Source: JAIXWP01 sp965247015 (lineage in GTDB: Bacteria; Bacteroidota; Bacteroidia; Flavobacteriales_D; Sanyastnellaceae). Taken from it: a DNA stretch of 64,000 bases. Shown piece by piece: positions 23,849 to 32,050 of this stretch. Made by a program: the position numbers and the translations under genes. The DNA lies in assembly GCA_965247015.1 (NCBI GenBank), contig CBDFGG010000006.1, positions 434,001-498,000 of the forward strand. Direction: 5' to 3'. Below the pieces are notes generated by a model. That model was not told the DNA's origin. It saw nothing but the letters and a program-made list of their open reading frames with translations, and made no database searches. Position 1 is the first letter of the stretch. Each line of letters starts with the position of its first letter.

Positions 23849-25753
23849 ATGAATTTTCAAATTACATCTGAAGCAGAATATCAAGCAGCATATAAAAAAA
23901 GTGTAGATCAACCCGAAGCATTTTGGGATGAAATTGCATCCAACTTTCATTGGAGAGAAAAATGGCACACCACACTTAAATGGAACTTCGAAACACCTGA
24001 TATACGCTGGTTTGACGGGGCTAAGCTCAATATTACTGAAAACTGTTTAGACCGCCACCTTGAACAACGTGGAAATAAAATCGCGCTCATTTGGGAACCA
24101 AATGATCCAAAAGAAAGAGCGCTTCGATACACCTATCGCGAGCTTTATCAGAACGTAAATAAGATGGCCAACATTCTCAAAAATATGGGAGTGAAAAAAG
24201 GCGATCGTGTCTGTATCTATTTACCAATGATTCCAGAATTGTCTTTCACTGTGCTCGCATGCGCTCGCATCGGTGCAATTCACTCTGTGGTGTTCGCCGG
24301 CTTCAGCGCTAATTCAGTTGCTGATCGCATCAATGATTCACAATGTTCGGTGGTAGTAACCTCTGATGGACTCAACAGAGGTGCAAAACAAATCCCCGTG
24401 AAAAGTGTGGTAGACGAAGCATTAGAACATTGTCCTTCTGTGGAAAAAGTTTTAGTGGTAGATCGATTGGGATGGCCTGTCAATATGCATACGGGTCGCG
24501 ACTTTTGGTATCATGAAGAATTAAAAACAGTTTCTGATCAATGCGAACCAACCATCGTTGAAGCTGAAGATCCATTGTTCATTCTTTATACTTCTGGTAG
24601 CACCGGAAAACCAAAAGGCGTTGTCCATTCTACTGCGGGATATATGGTCTATGCTGGATATTCCTTTGCGAATGTTTTCCAATACAAGGAAAGCGATATC
24701 TATTGGTGCACAGCAGACATTGGATGGATTACTGGGCACACCTACATCCTATACGGACCACTTCTACAAGGCGCCACTAGCGTGATGTTTGAAGGTGTTC
24801 CTACTTATCCAGACCCAGGAAGATTTTGGCAAGTCATCGATAAGCACAGCGTCAATATATTCTACACCGCACCGACTGCAATTCGTTCGTTGATGGCTTC
24901 AGGAGTCGATCACGTATTGGCATATAGCCTGCACACATTAAAGGCACTTGGTTCTGTTGGCGAACCAATCAATGAAGAAGCATGGCATTGGTATCACACT
25001 CACGTTGGCAAAGGGAAATGTCCAGTAGTAGACACGTGGTGGCAAACCGAAACCGGAGGCATCATGATTTCCGCTCTAGCTGGAATCAGCGAATTAAAAC
25101 CAGCACACGCAGGACTTCCATTACCAGGTATTCAACCCATCTTAGTGGATGGTGAAGGAAATGAAATTCATGGAAATGATGTGGAAGGATACTTGTGCAT
25201 TAAATTCCCATGGCCCTCTATGATCCGCACCACGTATGGCGATCACGAACGTTGTAGAATAAATTATTTTGCTACATATAAAAATCTCTACTTCACAGGA
25301 GACGGCGCCCGAAGAGAAGCCAATGGAATGTTCAGAATCATCGGCCGTGTTGATGATGTCATCAATGTTAGCGGACACCGTTTTGGAACTGCAGAAATTG
25401 AGAATGCGATTAATCAAAACAAAAAAGTCATTGAGAGCGCAGTCATCGGATATCCGCACGACATCAAAGGTCAAGGCATTTATGCATATGTTATACTCGG
25501 AGATTTAGAAACAAACAATAATAATCAGACACGCGATGAAATCATTGAGAGCGTAGTCGAACACATCGGTCGTATTGCAAAACCCGATAAGATTCAATTC
25601 GTCAGCGGACTCCCCAAAACCCGCAGCGGAAAAATTATGCGACGCATTCTTCGAAAAGTGGCAGAAGGTGAATTATCTTCGTTAGGCGACACATCCACTC
25701 TACTAGACCCCACCATCGTAGACGAAATCATCGCAGGAAGACTATCACAGTGA
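23849..25753 (+). CDS. acs: Acetyl-CoA synthetase
   Basis: 634 residues. Converts acetate, ATP and CoA to acetyl-CoA in the cytoplasm. Motifs: YTSGSTGKPKGVVHSTAGY (about 246-264), WWQTETGG, YFTGDGARR and LPKTRSGKIMRRILRK with K595. It is the last gene of the carboxylate operon. The stop TGA is itself the first three bases of a TGACAAATGACAAG repeat. Confidence 0.95.
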   Translation: MNFQITSEAEYQAAYKKSVDQPEAFWDEIASNFHWREKWHTTLKWNFETPDIRWFDGAKLNITENCLDRHLEQRGNKIALIWEPNDPKERALRYTYRELYQNVNKMANILKNMGVKKGDRVCIYLPMIPELSFTVLACARIGAIHSVVFAGFSANSVADRINDSQCSVVVTSDGLNRGAKQIPVKSVVDEALEHCPSVEKVLVVDRLGWPVNMHTGRDFWYHEELKTVSDQCEPTIVEAEDPLFILYTSGSTGKPKGVVHSTAGYMVYAGYSFANVFQYKESDIYWCTADIGWITGHTYILYGPLLQGATSVMFEGVPTYPDPGRFWQVIDKHSVNIFYTAPTAIRSLMASGVDHVLAYSLHTLKALGSVGEPINEEAWHWYHTHVGKGKCPVVDTWWQTETGGIMISALAGISELKPAHAGLPLPGIQPILVDGEGNEIHGNDVEGYLCIKFPWPSMIRTTYGDHERCRINYFATYKNLYFTGDGARREANGMFRIIGRVDDVINVSGHRFGTAEIENAINQNKKVIESAVIGYPHDIKGQGIYAYVILGDLETNNNNQTRDEIIESVVEHIGRIAKPDKIQFVSGLPKTRSGKIMRRILRKVAEGELSSLGDTSTLLDPTIVDEIIAGRLSQ

Positions 25754-26012
25754 CAAATGACAAGTTACAAATGACAAATGATCTCGGCAAAGCCGAGAAA
25801 AACGACAAGAGACAAATTACAAGAGACAAATTACAAATGATCTCGGCAAAGCCGAGATCAAACTGCTAGTAAGACAGAAGAACAACAAACCAATGGGCAA
25901 ACACAACCCAAGCAGCAGACAGGAGCGAAGCGACTACCCGTCAGCGAAGCTACCCGCCACGAGCGTAGCGAGTACCCGTCACCGCAGGTACCCGTCACGA
26001 GCGCAGCGAGTA
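25751..26012. repeat. TGACAAATGACAAG tract and TACC-delimited array A
   Basis: The acs stop codon begins a tract of TGACAA(A/G)(T) units containing two hairpins, GATCTCGGCAAAGCCGAGA (from 25785) and GATCTCGGCAAAGCCGAGATC-type (from 25839). It is followed by a GGGCAAACACAACCC leader (25893 on) and an array (about 25918-26012) of modules ending in TACC: GGAGCGAAGCGAC, GCGAAGC, CGAGCGTAGCGAG, CCGCAGG, CGAGCGCAGCGAG. These are separated by (C/A)G(T/C)CA. The array runs straight into the 5' end of the next gene. Confidence 0.88.
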
Positions 26013-26015
26013 CTC

Positions 26016-26675
26016 GTGGTTTTGATGATGGTTGCGCAGTTTTCGTTTGCTCAGAGTTTTGAGCTTTCTGGTGGGTTGAATTCTAGCAGCTTTACATCCG
26101 ACCGCAGACTTTCAAATGCTAGCAATACCTCCGTTAATGAATCAGGCGGCAGAGGCTATTCATTTGGATTAAGCTATACCGGATTTAAAAAGCTTAAAAA
26201 TAATATCCGTGTTTCGCTTTTAGTAGATCAGTATGAAGGCGAAGTAACAGCCAATAGCTTCGGCACTTCATATCGCGACCAATTAAATATTTCCTACAAA
26301 AAGACCTCCATTAGTGCAGCGCTGTATCCTTTCAATTTCAAGCTTACACCAAGAACCTTTTTCGCTTTTGGATTTGAAATAAACTATTTAATAGATCACC
26401 AAACCGCCGGCTCATACGTTGGTTCAAGGTATCAATCACCGACTATACGGGAGACTTACGATAACGAATCAAGCAATCTGCATTACAATATTTCTGGAGG
26501 AGCAAGCATGCGCTTACACCATGAATTTCGTATCACAGACACATGGTCCATTTCTCCCCAGTACAAATTATTCGCAGGCTGCACTCCCGACCTTCTGACA
26601 AGACTAACAAACATCTACGCCATCCGCCACTCCTTCCTCCTCGGCATCACGAAAAACCTAACTTCCAGATACTAG
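26016..26675 (+). CDS. Outer-membrane beta-barrel protein, unknown function
   Basis: About 220 residues. The frame is open further upstream (to 25893), but that part encodes only the repeat array, so the start is placed at GTG 26016, giving VVLMMVAQFSFAQS as a short signal peptide; ATG 26025 is the alternative. The rest has about eight amphipathic strands (RVSLLVDQYEG, RTFFAFGFEINYLID, FLLGITKNLTSRY). The signal peptide looks clipped at its N-terminus by the adjacent repeat array. The stop TAG lies in AGATACTAGATACTAGTGAC. Confidence 0.65.
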   Translation: MVLMMVAQFSFAQSFELSGGLNSSSFTSDRRLSNASNTSVNESGGRGYSFGLSYTGFKKLKNNIRVSLLVDQYEGEVTANSFGTSYRDQLNISYKKTSISAALYPFNFKLTPRTFFAFGFEINYLIDHQTAGSYVGSRYQSPTIRETYDNESSNLHYNISGGASMRLHHEFRITDTWSISPQYKLFAGCTPDLLTRLTNIYAIRHSFLLGITKNLTSRY

Positions 26676-27030
26676 ATACTAGTGACTAACGACTAGATAC
26701 TAGTGACTAACGACTAACGACTAGATACTAGTGACTAGTGACTAGAGTAGTTACTAGTAAAACAGAAGATCACTAAACGAATGGGCAAACACACCACAAG
26801 TAGCACCCTTCGCGAAGCGAAACCCGTCAGCGAAGCTACCCGTCACGAAGTACCAAGCACCGCAGGTACCCGTCAGGAGCGCAGCGACTACCCGCCACGA
26901 AGTACCAAGCACCGCAGGTACCAGTCAGGAGCGCAGCGACTACCCGCCACGAAGTACCAAGCACCGCAGGTACCCGTCAGGAGCGATAGCGACTACCAGC
27001 CATGAGCGAAGCGAGTACCCAGCATCTCGC
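26670..27030. repeat. TAGTGACTAG tract and TACC array B with 52-bp tandem units
   Basis: From the stop codon, about eight TA(C)TAGTGAC/ TAACGACTAG units run to 26755. Then GTAAAACAGAAGATCAC and GGGCAAACACACC lead into a TACC-module array. Three tandem 52-bp units start at 26844, 26896 and 26948 (CACGAAGTACCAAGCACC and so on), the third with GAGCGATAGCGAC in place of GAGCGCAGCGAC. It ends with the hairpin CATCTCGCCGAAGGCGAGATA. No gene lies in 26676-26992. Confidence 0.88.
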
Positions 27031-28270
27031 CGAAGGCGAGATACAGTTGGGGGATCGAGTGCATGTAGATATTGGCGTTTATTCGTTCATCCTCTAGTGC
27101 TTGAAGTACAGCATCGTTTATCGTTAAAAGCTTCCCACTGTAATCTTGATCCCGCATGATTTCAAGCTTGTATTTGTGAACCAACAAATCCTCTGGATTC
27201 GAGTTAAGCGCATTAGAAATGGATATAAAAGCCCCTTGCGTATCCCCTATGTGCTCGAATTGATAGATTGCTCGAATAAAATCCGTCATATAAAAATGAT
27301 CCAATGGAACCTGTGATTCCGCGGCCTCCAGATACAATCTTACATTTTTCCAAATATCTATTTGCTGCTTCACTTCATCATTTCTCAAGTACCATTCACG
27401 ACAATAAAGAATGGCGGCACTGATATTCCATAGATAATTCTTGTCTTTTATTTCTGTAAAAAAATAATCAATCACATCCTTATCAATCTTGTGATACTGT
27501 CCATGCGGGGCGCCAACATATTGAAGGAAGTAATGCATAAATAATCTTTGATTGCGCTGGTGCATAGCAATCCGACATTGTAGTCCAAACACCTCAAAAT
27601 AGTCGGCTACTTGAATTGAATTTTTCGTGTGAGTGCGTGGGATCAGTTCCGTCAAATAATCTGCAATATCCTTTGCTATGTCATCCTCATTCAACCTCAA
27701 ATGATACTCCCCAAGTTGCACCAACTCTTGGAATAAAAAGAAATAATGATTGAGAGGTTTATTCTCAAAACATTCTTTTTTGTAAAGTACATATTCACGA
27801 ATAATGCGATAGGCCATCAGATCCCATTGTGGGTCTCTATCTGGTGTAGCGGTACTTTCAACAAAAATTTCTCGCAATTTAATCTCCGTTAAATTCAAAG
27901 AATATCGAAGTGCAAGCATATAATCATCCATTGCCCTTTCAAGGCTCCCAAGGCGATAGTATTTATAATCTCCTCGTAGTATATACAAGTCAGCCCAACG
28001 CTCATCAGTAAAATTCGGCTTTTGAAAAATAATGAAATCCAATTCTTCCAAAACATTAATTTCATTCAACAACGCAGACTCCTCCCCTTTTCTAAAGATG
28101 TATGAAGCCCGCTCCAATCGCGCCTCGCAATTATTAGGATCCTGTTTTAGTATCGCTTGCCAACTATTCATTTGATACATAGAAGGGTCCCCCGGCTGCC
28201 CAAAACAAGAGCTAACAAAAGAGAACATGAATAAGAAAAAGGAAATCAAACACCCCAAAAATAATTTCAT
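26993..28270 (-). CDS. Secreted helical-repeat protein, unknown function
   Basis: About 425 residues from ATG 28270 (MKLFLGCLISFFLFMFSFVSSCFGQ is the signal peptide; a GTG six codons earlier is possible). The body is helical with TPR-like segments (AILKQDPNNCEARLERASYIFRKGEES, GSLERAMDDYMLAL). Function unknown. The last 12-15 residues (LAFGEMLGTRFAHGW) are encoded by the repeat array, so the natural C-terminus has been replaced or extended. Confidence 0.75.
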   Translation of the reverse strand: MKLFLGCLISFFLFMFSFVSSCFGQPGDPSMYQMNSWQAILKQDPNNCEARLERASYIFRKGEESALLNEINVLEELDFIIFQKPNFTDERWADLYILRGDYKYYRLGSLERAMDDYMLALRYSLNLTEIKLREIFVESTATPDRDPQWDLMAYRIIREYVLYKKECFENKPLNHYFFLFQELVQLGEYHLRLNEDDIAKDIADYLTELIPRTHTKNSIQVADYFEVFGLQCRIAMHQRNQRLFMHYFLQYVGAPHGQYHKIDKDVIDYFFTEIKDKNYLWNISAAILYCREWYLRNDEVKQQIDIWKNVRLYLEAAESQVPLDHFYMTDFIRAIYQFEHIGDTQGAFISISNALNSNPEDLLVHKYKLEIMRDQDYSGKLLTINDAVLQALEDERINANIYMHSIPQLYLAFGEMLGTRFAHGW

Positions 28271-28289
28271 ACCCCCAATACCGCCCACT

Positions 28290-28505
28290 CTATAAAACGT
28301 TCAACGTACTTAGTGACTAGTGACGAACGACTAGTGACTAGAGTAGTGACTAGTAAAACAGAAGCTCACTAAACTAATAGGCAAACACACCCCAAGCAGC
28401 AGACAGGAGCGAAGCGACTACCAGTCAGGAGCGAAGCGACTACCAGCCACGAAGTACCAAGCACCGAAGGTACCCGCCAGGAGCGAAGCGACTACCCGAA
28501 GGCGA
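28290..28505. repeat. TAGTGACTAG tract and TACC array C
   Basis: Begins about 20 bases before the start of the minus-strand gene. TAGTGAC units (28311-28352) are followed by GTAAAACAGAAGCTCACTAAAC, GGCAAACACACCCCAAGC and modules GGAGCGAAGCGAC-TACC (twice), CGAAG-TACC, CCGAAGG-TACC and GGAGCGAAGCGAC-TACC. The array stops 8 bases before a TATCTTTG box. Confidence 0.87.
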
Positions 28506-28512
28506 GAACGCT

Positions 28513-28520
28513 TATCTTTG
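28513..28520 (+). promoter_or_regulatory. TATCTTTG box four bases before ATG 28525
   Basis: A perfect TAnnTTTG followed by GGGC and the ATG. No TTG at 19-21 bp; the corresponding place is occupied by the repeat module GACTACCCGAAGGCGAG. Predicts a leaderless transcript. Confidence 0.45.
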
Positions 28521-28524
28521 GGGC

Positions 28525-29103
28525 ATGAGGATTTTGATTGCTTTTGGATTTGTTCTGATTTCCGTTTTTGGTTTTGGCCAAGTGAAAAAAATGGAACGCG
28601 AAACCCGTGCTAAAAAATCCGAAGTCCCTCCGAAAGCCTTGGCCTTTATTGACAGCATATCCACAGAGATTAAACCCAAATGGTTCTGGGAAGGAATTAT
28701 GTTTCCCACCTCTTATGAAGCAAAGTTTAAATTCAATAATGCAAAATACAGTATTGAATTCGACACCCTCGGAAATCTTGAAGATGTTGAAATACTTACA
28801 AAGTACCAAGACCTTCCCCAGCATGTAATAAATGCAGTCGATGGTAATCTTCTTGAAGTTTATGAGAAATCAAAAATCACAAGAGTTCAAACACAATGGT
28901 CAGGAAAGGAAAGTGACATCCTTGTGGTTTTTAATGAAAAATTCTCTTTCGCCCCTGGGCAACTAACCGTTAGATATGAAATTGAATTGAAACTCAAACA
29001 AGAAGGAAGATGGAGACTCGAAGAATGGACCGTTGATTCTAACGGCAAAATCATCTCACAACTAGTTGTAGTCACACCAAGAACGGACCACCTTGAATAC
29101 TAG
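28525..29103 (+). CDS. Secreted protein of unknown function
   Basis: 192 residues. Signal peptide MRILIAFGFVLISVFGFGQ, then a soluble, strand-rich domain with YEAKFKFNNAKYSIEFDTLGNLEDVEI, a pattern seen in periplasmic lipid- or peptide-binding folds, but no named family is recognised. The 3' end overlaps the start of the next gene by 11 bases, so the pair forms an operon. Confidence 0.75.
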   Translation: MRILIAFGFVLISVFGFGQVKKMERETRAKKSEVPPKALAFIDSISTEIKPKWFWEGIMFPTSYEAKFKFNNAKYSIEFDTLGNLEDVEILTKYQDLPQHVINAVDGNLLEVYEKSKITRVQTQWSGKESDILVVFNEKFSFAPGQLTVRYEIELKLKQEGRWRLEEWTVDSNGKIISQLVVVTPRTDHLEY

Positions 29104-29767
29104 AATTAACCTTCTATTCATTCTTTTGGTGATCGGTAGCATCTGCACCAAAGCTCAGGACATCCGCACCGGCGGCCTACTTCCTGCGTTTAGTTATACG
29201 AAAAAGCACAATGATCTTTGGCGATCCAACTTCAAATGGGAATCGCGACAACTCCTTTATAATGATATAGAAGATCAAAAAACCGAACGCTCGTTCGAGT
29301 ACGTTTTGTCAGACTTTTCTTATATTATTTCTAGAAAAATTAGGCTGCAAAATACCTTGTCCGCAGGGTATCTTTTTCGATTGGAGGAAAATAGAAATGC
29401 GCACCGTTTTATTCAGCAATTCACGGTAGTAAAAAACTACGAACGACTGCGCACCGCACATCGTTTTGTGGCAGATCAAACCCTCCGCGAAGAAAATTGG
29501 ACCTACCGCGGACGCTACAGAATCACCGTAGAATGGCCATTACAAGGACACACGCTAGATAAAAATGAATGGTATTTAAAAGTGAATAATGAATACCTCA
29601 ACGCATTTTCGAATCAGGAATACGAACTCGAAATGCGATTCATTCCATTACTAGGATACCTTTTCTCCAACGATCAAAAAATCGAATTCGGTCCCGACTA
29701 TCGCCAATCATTCTTCTCCCCCATCGACCGCAAAAATCTCTGGCTCGCCTTCACATACTACGTTTAA
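29093..29767 (+). CDS. DUF2490-like outer-membrane protein
   Basis: 224 residues from a TTG start inside the previous gene (LNTRINLLFILLVIGSICTKAQ is the signal peptide). Repeated amphipathic strands (LWRSNFKWESRQLLYND, HRFIQQFTVVKNYERLRTAHRFVADQ, RNLWLAFTYYV-type end) fit the DUF2490 barrel family. Function unknown; coupled to the preceding secreted protein, perhaps as its outer-membrane partner. The stop TAA runs into TCTAGTGAC repeats. Confidence 0.75.
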   Translation: MNTRINLLFILLVIGSICTKAQDIRTGGLLPAFSYTKKHNDLWRSNFKWESRQLLYNDIEDQKTERSFEYVLSDFSYIISRKIRLQNTLSAGYLFRLEENRNAHRFIQQFTVVKNYERLRTAHRFVADQTLREENWTYRGRYRITVEWPLQGHTLDKNEWYLKVNNEYLNAFSNQEYELEMRFIPLLGYLFSNDQKIEFGPDYRQSFFSPIDRKNLWLAFTYYV

Positions 29768-29960
29768 TCTAGTGACAAACTTCAAGTGACTAACTACTAG
29801 TGACGAGATACTAGAGTAGTGACTAGTAAAACAGAAGAACACCAAACAAATGGGCAAGAATTGCCCAAACAGCATCCTCTGCGAAGCAGAACCCGTCAGC
29901 GAAGCTACCCGCCAGCGAAGCTACCAGTCACCGCAGGTACCAGCCACGAGCGAAGCGAAG
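29768..29960. repeat. TAGTGAC tract and TACC array D between convergent genes
   Basis: TAGTGAC units, GTAAAACAGAAGAACACCAAAC and GGGCAAGAATTGCCC (a 6-bp inverted repeat) are followed by modules GCGAAGC-TACC (twice), CCGCAGG-TACC and CGAGCGAAGCGAAG. It ends at the stop codon of the ureohydrolase gene. Confidence 0.85.
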
Positions 29961-30995
29961 TTAGAGGAGGCCGCACATGTAGAAGAGGAGACGCGCACCA
30001 ACGTTTCCGTTCCAATCATCCTCACCTGGCGCAACCTCTACTAGATCGAAACCGATGATCTCACGACCACTTTCCTTTACCATAGATAATAGATACGTCG
30101 CCTCATCAAACCATAATCCCCCCGGCACCGGAGTTCCTGTATTTGGACACAACGTCGGATCAAGACCGTCAATATCAAAACTGATATGAACCTTTTGTGG
30201 CAATTGATCAACGATTTGCGCACAAATATTTTTCCATGTCTCACCTTCAAACTGACGACGACGCATTGAAGCGTTGGTATGTACGAATACACGACCACCT
30301 TGACCCGTCGCTACATCATTTTCTTGTTCGCAGAAATCACGAATCCCTACTTGCACGAGGCCGGAGATCTGTGGAATTTGTAATGCATTATACATCACAG
30401 AAGCATGGCTATAAGTGAAACCTTCATATGCAATACGAAGATCCATGTGTGCATCAATATGAAGAATACCATATTGATCATGACGCTTCGCCTGAGCTCT
30501 GAAATATCCAAGAGGAGTGCTATGATCGCCTCCTACTAAACCTACTTTTTTACCTTGATTTAAATAATGCGAACACTGCTCCTCCACCCATTGGTTCATC
30601 TTCTCGCAAGCAGCATTGAGTTCCTTATGAATTTCAATTGCCTCAGCATCATTTTCTACATCGATACCATCTTCATACATTTCAATAATGCGCTGAGCCT
30701 TTCCTCTCAATTCGCTACTGCGAATGGCCATTTCCTCAGGAATATCGATCATTGCAATTCCTTTTTTCCATAGCGTTGGAAAAAACTCATGGAATAAATC
30801 CACTTGGAAGCTCGCTTCCAAAATATGTTCTGGCCCCTGCGCCGCGCCGCTACCATAACTAACGGTCACTTCCCAAGGAACGGGAATCAATACGATATCG
30901 GATTCTTCCACCGAAAAAGGCAATCCATAAATATTGCTATCCTTCAATCCCGCAGCATTGGGATCGAAATTCTGAATTTTCAACTCTTTACTCAT
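29961..30995 (-). CDS. Ureohydrolase (arginase/agmatinase family)
   Basis: 344 residues. The binuclear manganese site is complete: H158 (GGDHS), D181, H183 and D185 (IDAHMD), D274 and D276 (SFDIDGLDP). Hydrolyses a guanidino group to release urea or formamide. The insertions and N-terminal length resemble Bacteroidota arginase/agmatinase-like proteins whose substrate is not settled (agmatine, arginine or formiminoglutamate). It stands alone with its own promoter box. Confidence 0.9.
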   Translation of the reverse strand: MSKELKIQNFDPNAAGLKDSNIYGLPFSVEESDIVLIPVPWEVTVSYGSGAAQGPEHILEASFQVDLFHEFFPTLWKKGIAMIDIPEEMAIRSSELRGKAQRIIEMYEDGIDVENDAEAIEIHKELNAACEKMNQWVEEQCSHYLNQGKKVGLVGGDHSTPLGYFRAQAKRHDQYGILHIDAHMDLRIAYEGFTYSHASVMYNALQIPQISGLVQVGIRDFCEQENDVATGQGGRVFVHTNASMRRRQFEGETWKNICAQIVDQLPQKVHISFDIDGLDPTLCPNTGTPVPGGLWFDEATYLLSMVKESGREIIGFDLVEVAPGEDDWNGNVGARLLFYMCGLL

Positions 30996-30999
30996 GCCG

Positions 31000-31007
31000 C
31001 AAATATA
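31000..31007 (-). promoter_or_regulatory. TATATTTG box four bases before the ureohydrolase start
   Basis: On the minus strand a perfect TAnnTTTG, then CGGC and the ATG at 30995. Immediately upstream is the repeat module GGAGCGAAGCGACTAC, in the place where a -33 TTG would be expected. Confidence 0.5.
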
Positions 31008-31312
31008 GTGTAGTCGCTTCGCTCCTGTCTGGTACCTGCGGTGACTGGTACCTCCGGTGCTTGGTACCTGCGGTGCTCGGTAGTCGCTGACGCTCCTGTC
31101 TCCTGCTGGTCAAGCCTTTGTTCCAATTCTTGTAACTCCCCAAACACCGAAGGTACACGTCAGGAGCGCAGCGACTACCCGCCTCCAGAACGCAGGAGCG
31201 CAGCGACTACCCGCCACGAAGTACCAGTCAGGAGCGCCAGCGACTACCAGTCACGAAGTACCAGTCAGGAGCGCCAGCGACTACCCGTCAGGAGCGCAGC
31301 GACTACCGGAAG
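31008..31312. repeat. Back-to-back TACC arrays E between divergent genes
   Basis: 31010-31105 is an array in minus orientation (modules GGAGCGTCAGCGAC, CCGCAGG, CCGGAGG, CCGCAGG, GGAGCGAAGCGAC, each followed by TAC(C)). 31148-31312 is a plus-oriented array with GAGCGCAGCGAC, GAGCGCCAGCGAC and CGAAG modules; one 37-bp unit is repeated at 31215 and 31252. Each array points at the gene on its own side. No gene lies in 30996-31377. Confidence 0.88.
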
Positions 31313-31377
31313 GGATAGTTTTACTTTCGTTAACAATAGTTTTAGAACTTTTAGAGAAAGTATGTGTTTATTTGGGC

Positions 31378-32046
31378 ATGCAAAGACTACTGGAACATTA
31401 TACCGTACAGTTGGATAAGGCCCTGTTTGCCAAAGATCCCGCTGTATCCGATATTGGAAAGGAAATCCTTCATCATAGCGTTGTACTCCTTGCTGAAGAA
31501 GGACTTGAAGCATTTACCTTTAAAAAACTTGCTCAAGCAATGGCCTCCACCGAGACCACTATCTATCGCTATTTCCATAATAAACACCAACTCATGATGT
31601 ATCTGTGCTCGTGGTATTGGAGCCATCAAGAAGTGAAAGTGGTGTTTGCTACGGCCAATATCTCCGAACCTAACGTGCAAATGGAACGTGCAATAGAAGT
31701 GCTGATTTCCAAATCCTCTGCTTCAAAAGCTCAAGTAATTAATGAAGAGCTTCTTCAAAAAGTAGTGTGCGCAGAATTCGGGAAAGTCTTTGATATTCAT
31801 ACAAAACACATCGAAGATTTCGAAGGATACTTCTCTGCTTATCATAATCTTTGTGATAGAATCTCGACGATCATTCTTAAAATGGATAAAAACAATAAGC
31901 ACTCAATAGCCTGGGCACAAACCATTATTGAAGCTTCTCAAAGACAATTGTTCTTCCATTTTTATAGAAAAAAAATGAGCGATTGCGCAAAAGATGAAAA
32001 CACTCTCAAACAATTTATTCTAAGTATAACCTCTTCTATAAGATAA
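31378..32046 (+). CDS. TetR-family transcription regulator
   Basis: About 222 residues from ATG 31378 (a TTG two codons earlier is possible). N-terminal HTH (about 20-65): GKEILHHSVVLLAEEGLEAFTFKKLAQAM then STETTIYRYFHNKHQLM. The C-terminal helical domain is a probable ligand site. It is the first gene of an exporter operon, four bases before the ABC gene, so it likely represses its own efflux/secretion operon. A weak TACTTTCG box is at 31322-31329. Confidence 0.88.
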   Translation: MQRLLEHYTVQLDKALFAKDPAVSDIGKEILHHSVVLLAEEGLEAFTFKKLAQAMASTETTIYRYFHNKHQLMMYLCSWYWSHQEVKVVFATANISEPNVQMERAIEVLISKSSASKAQVINEELLQKVVCAEFGKVFDIHTKHIEDFEGYFSAYHNLCDRISTIILKMDKNNKHSIAWAQTIIEASQRQLFFHFYRKKMSDCAKDENTLKQFILSITSSIR

Positions 32047-32050
32047 ATCA

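Noticed and set aside
25893..26015. N-terminal 41-codon extension of the barrel protein
   Set aside because: The extension encodes only the TACC array. The same words are non-coding elsewhere, and a signal peptide begins after it.
26781..27005. Small protein beginning MGKHTTSS
   Set aside because: It is an open frame across the repeat array. A similar MGK start at 25893 and 29850 reflects the shared GGGCAAACACA element, not a gene family.
26800..27010. CRISPR array
   Set aside because: The 52-bp units are directly tandem with no unique spacers, modules differ in order between loci, and no cas gene is in the window.
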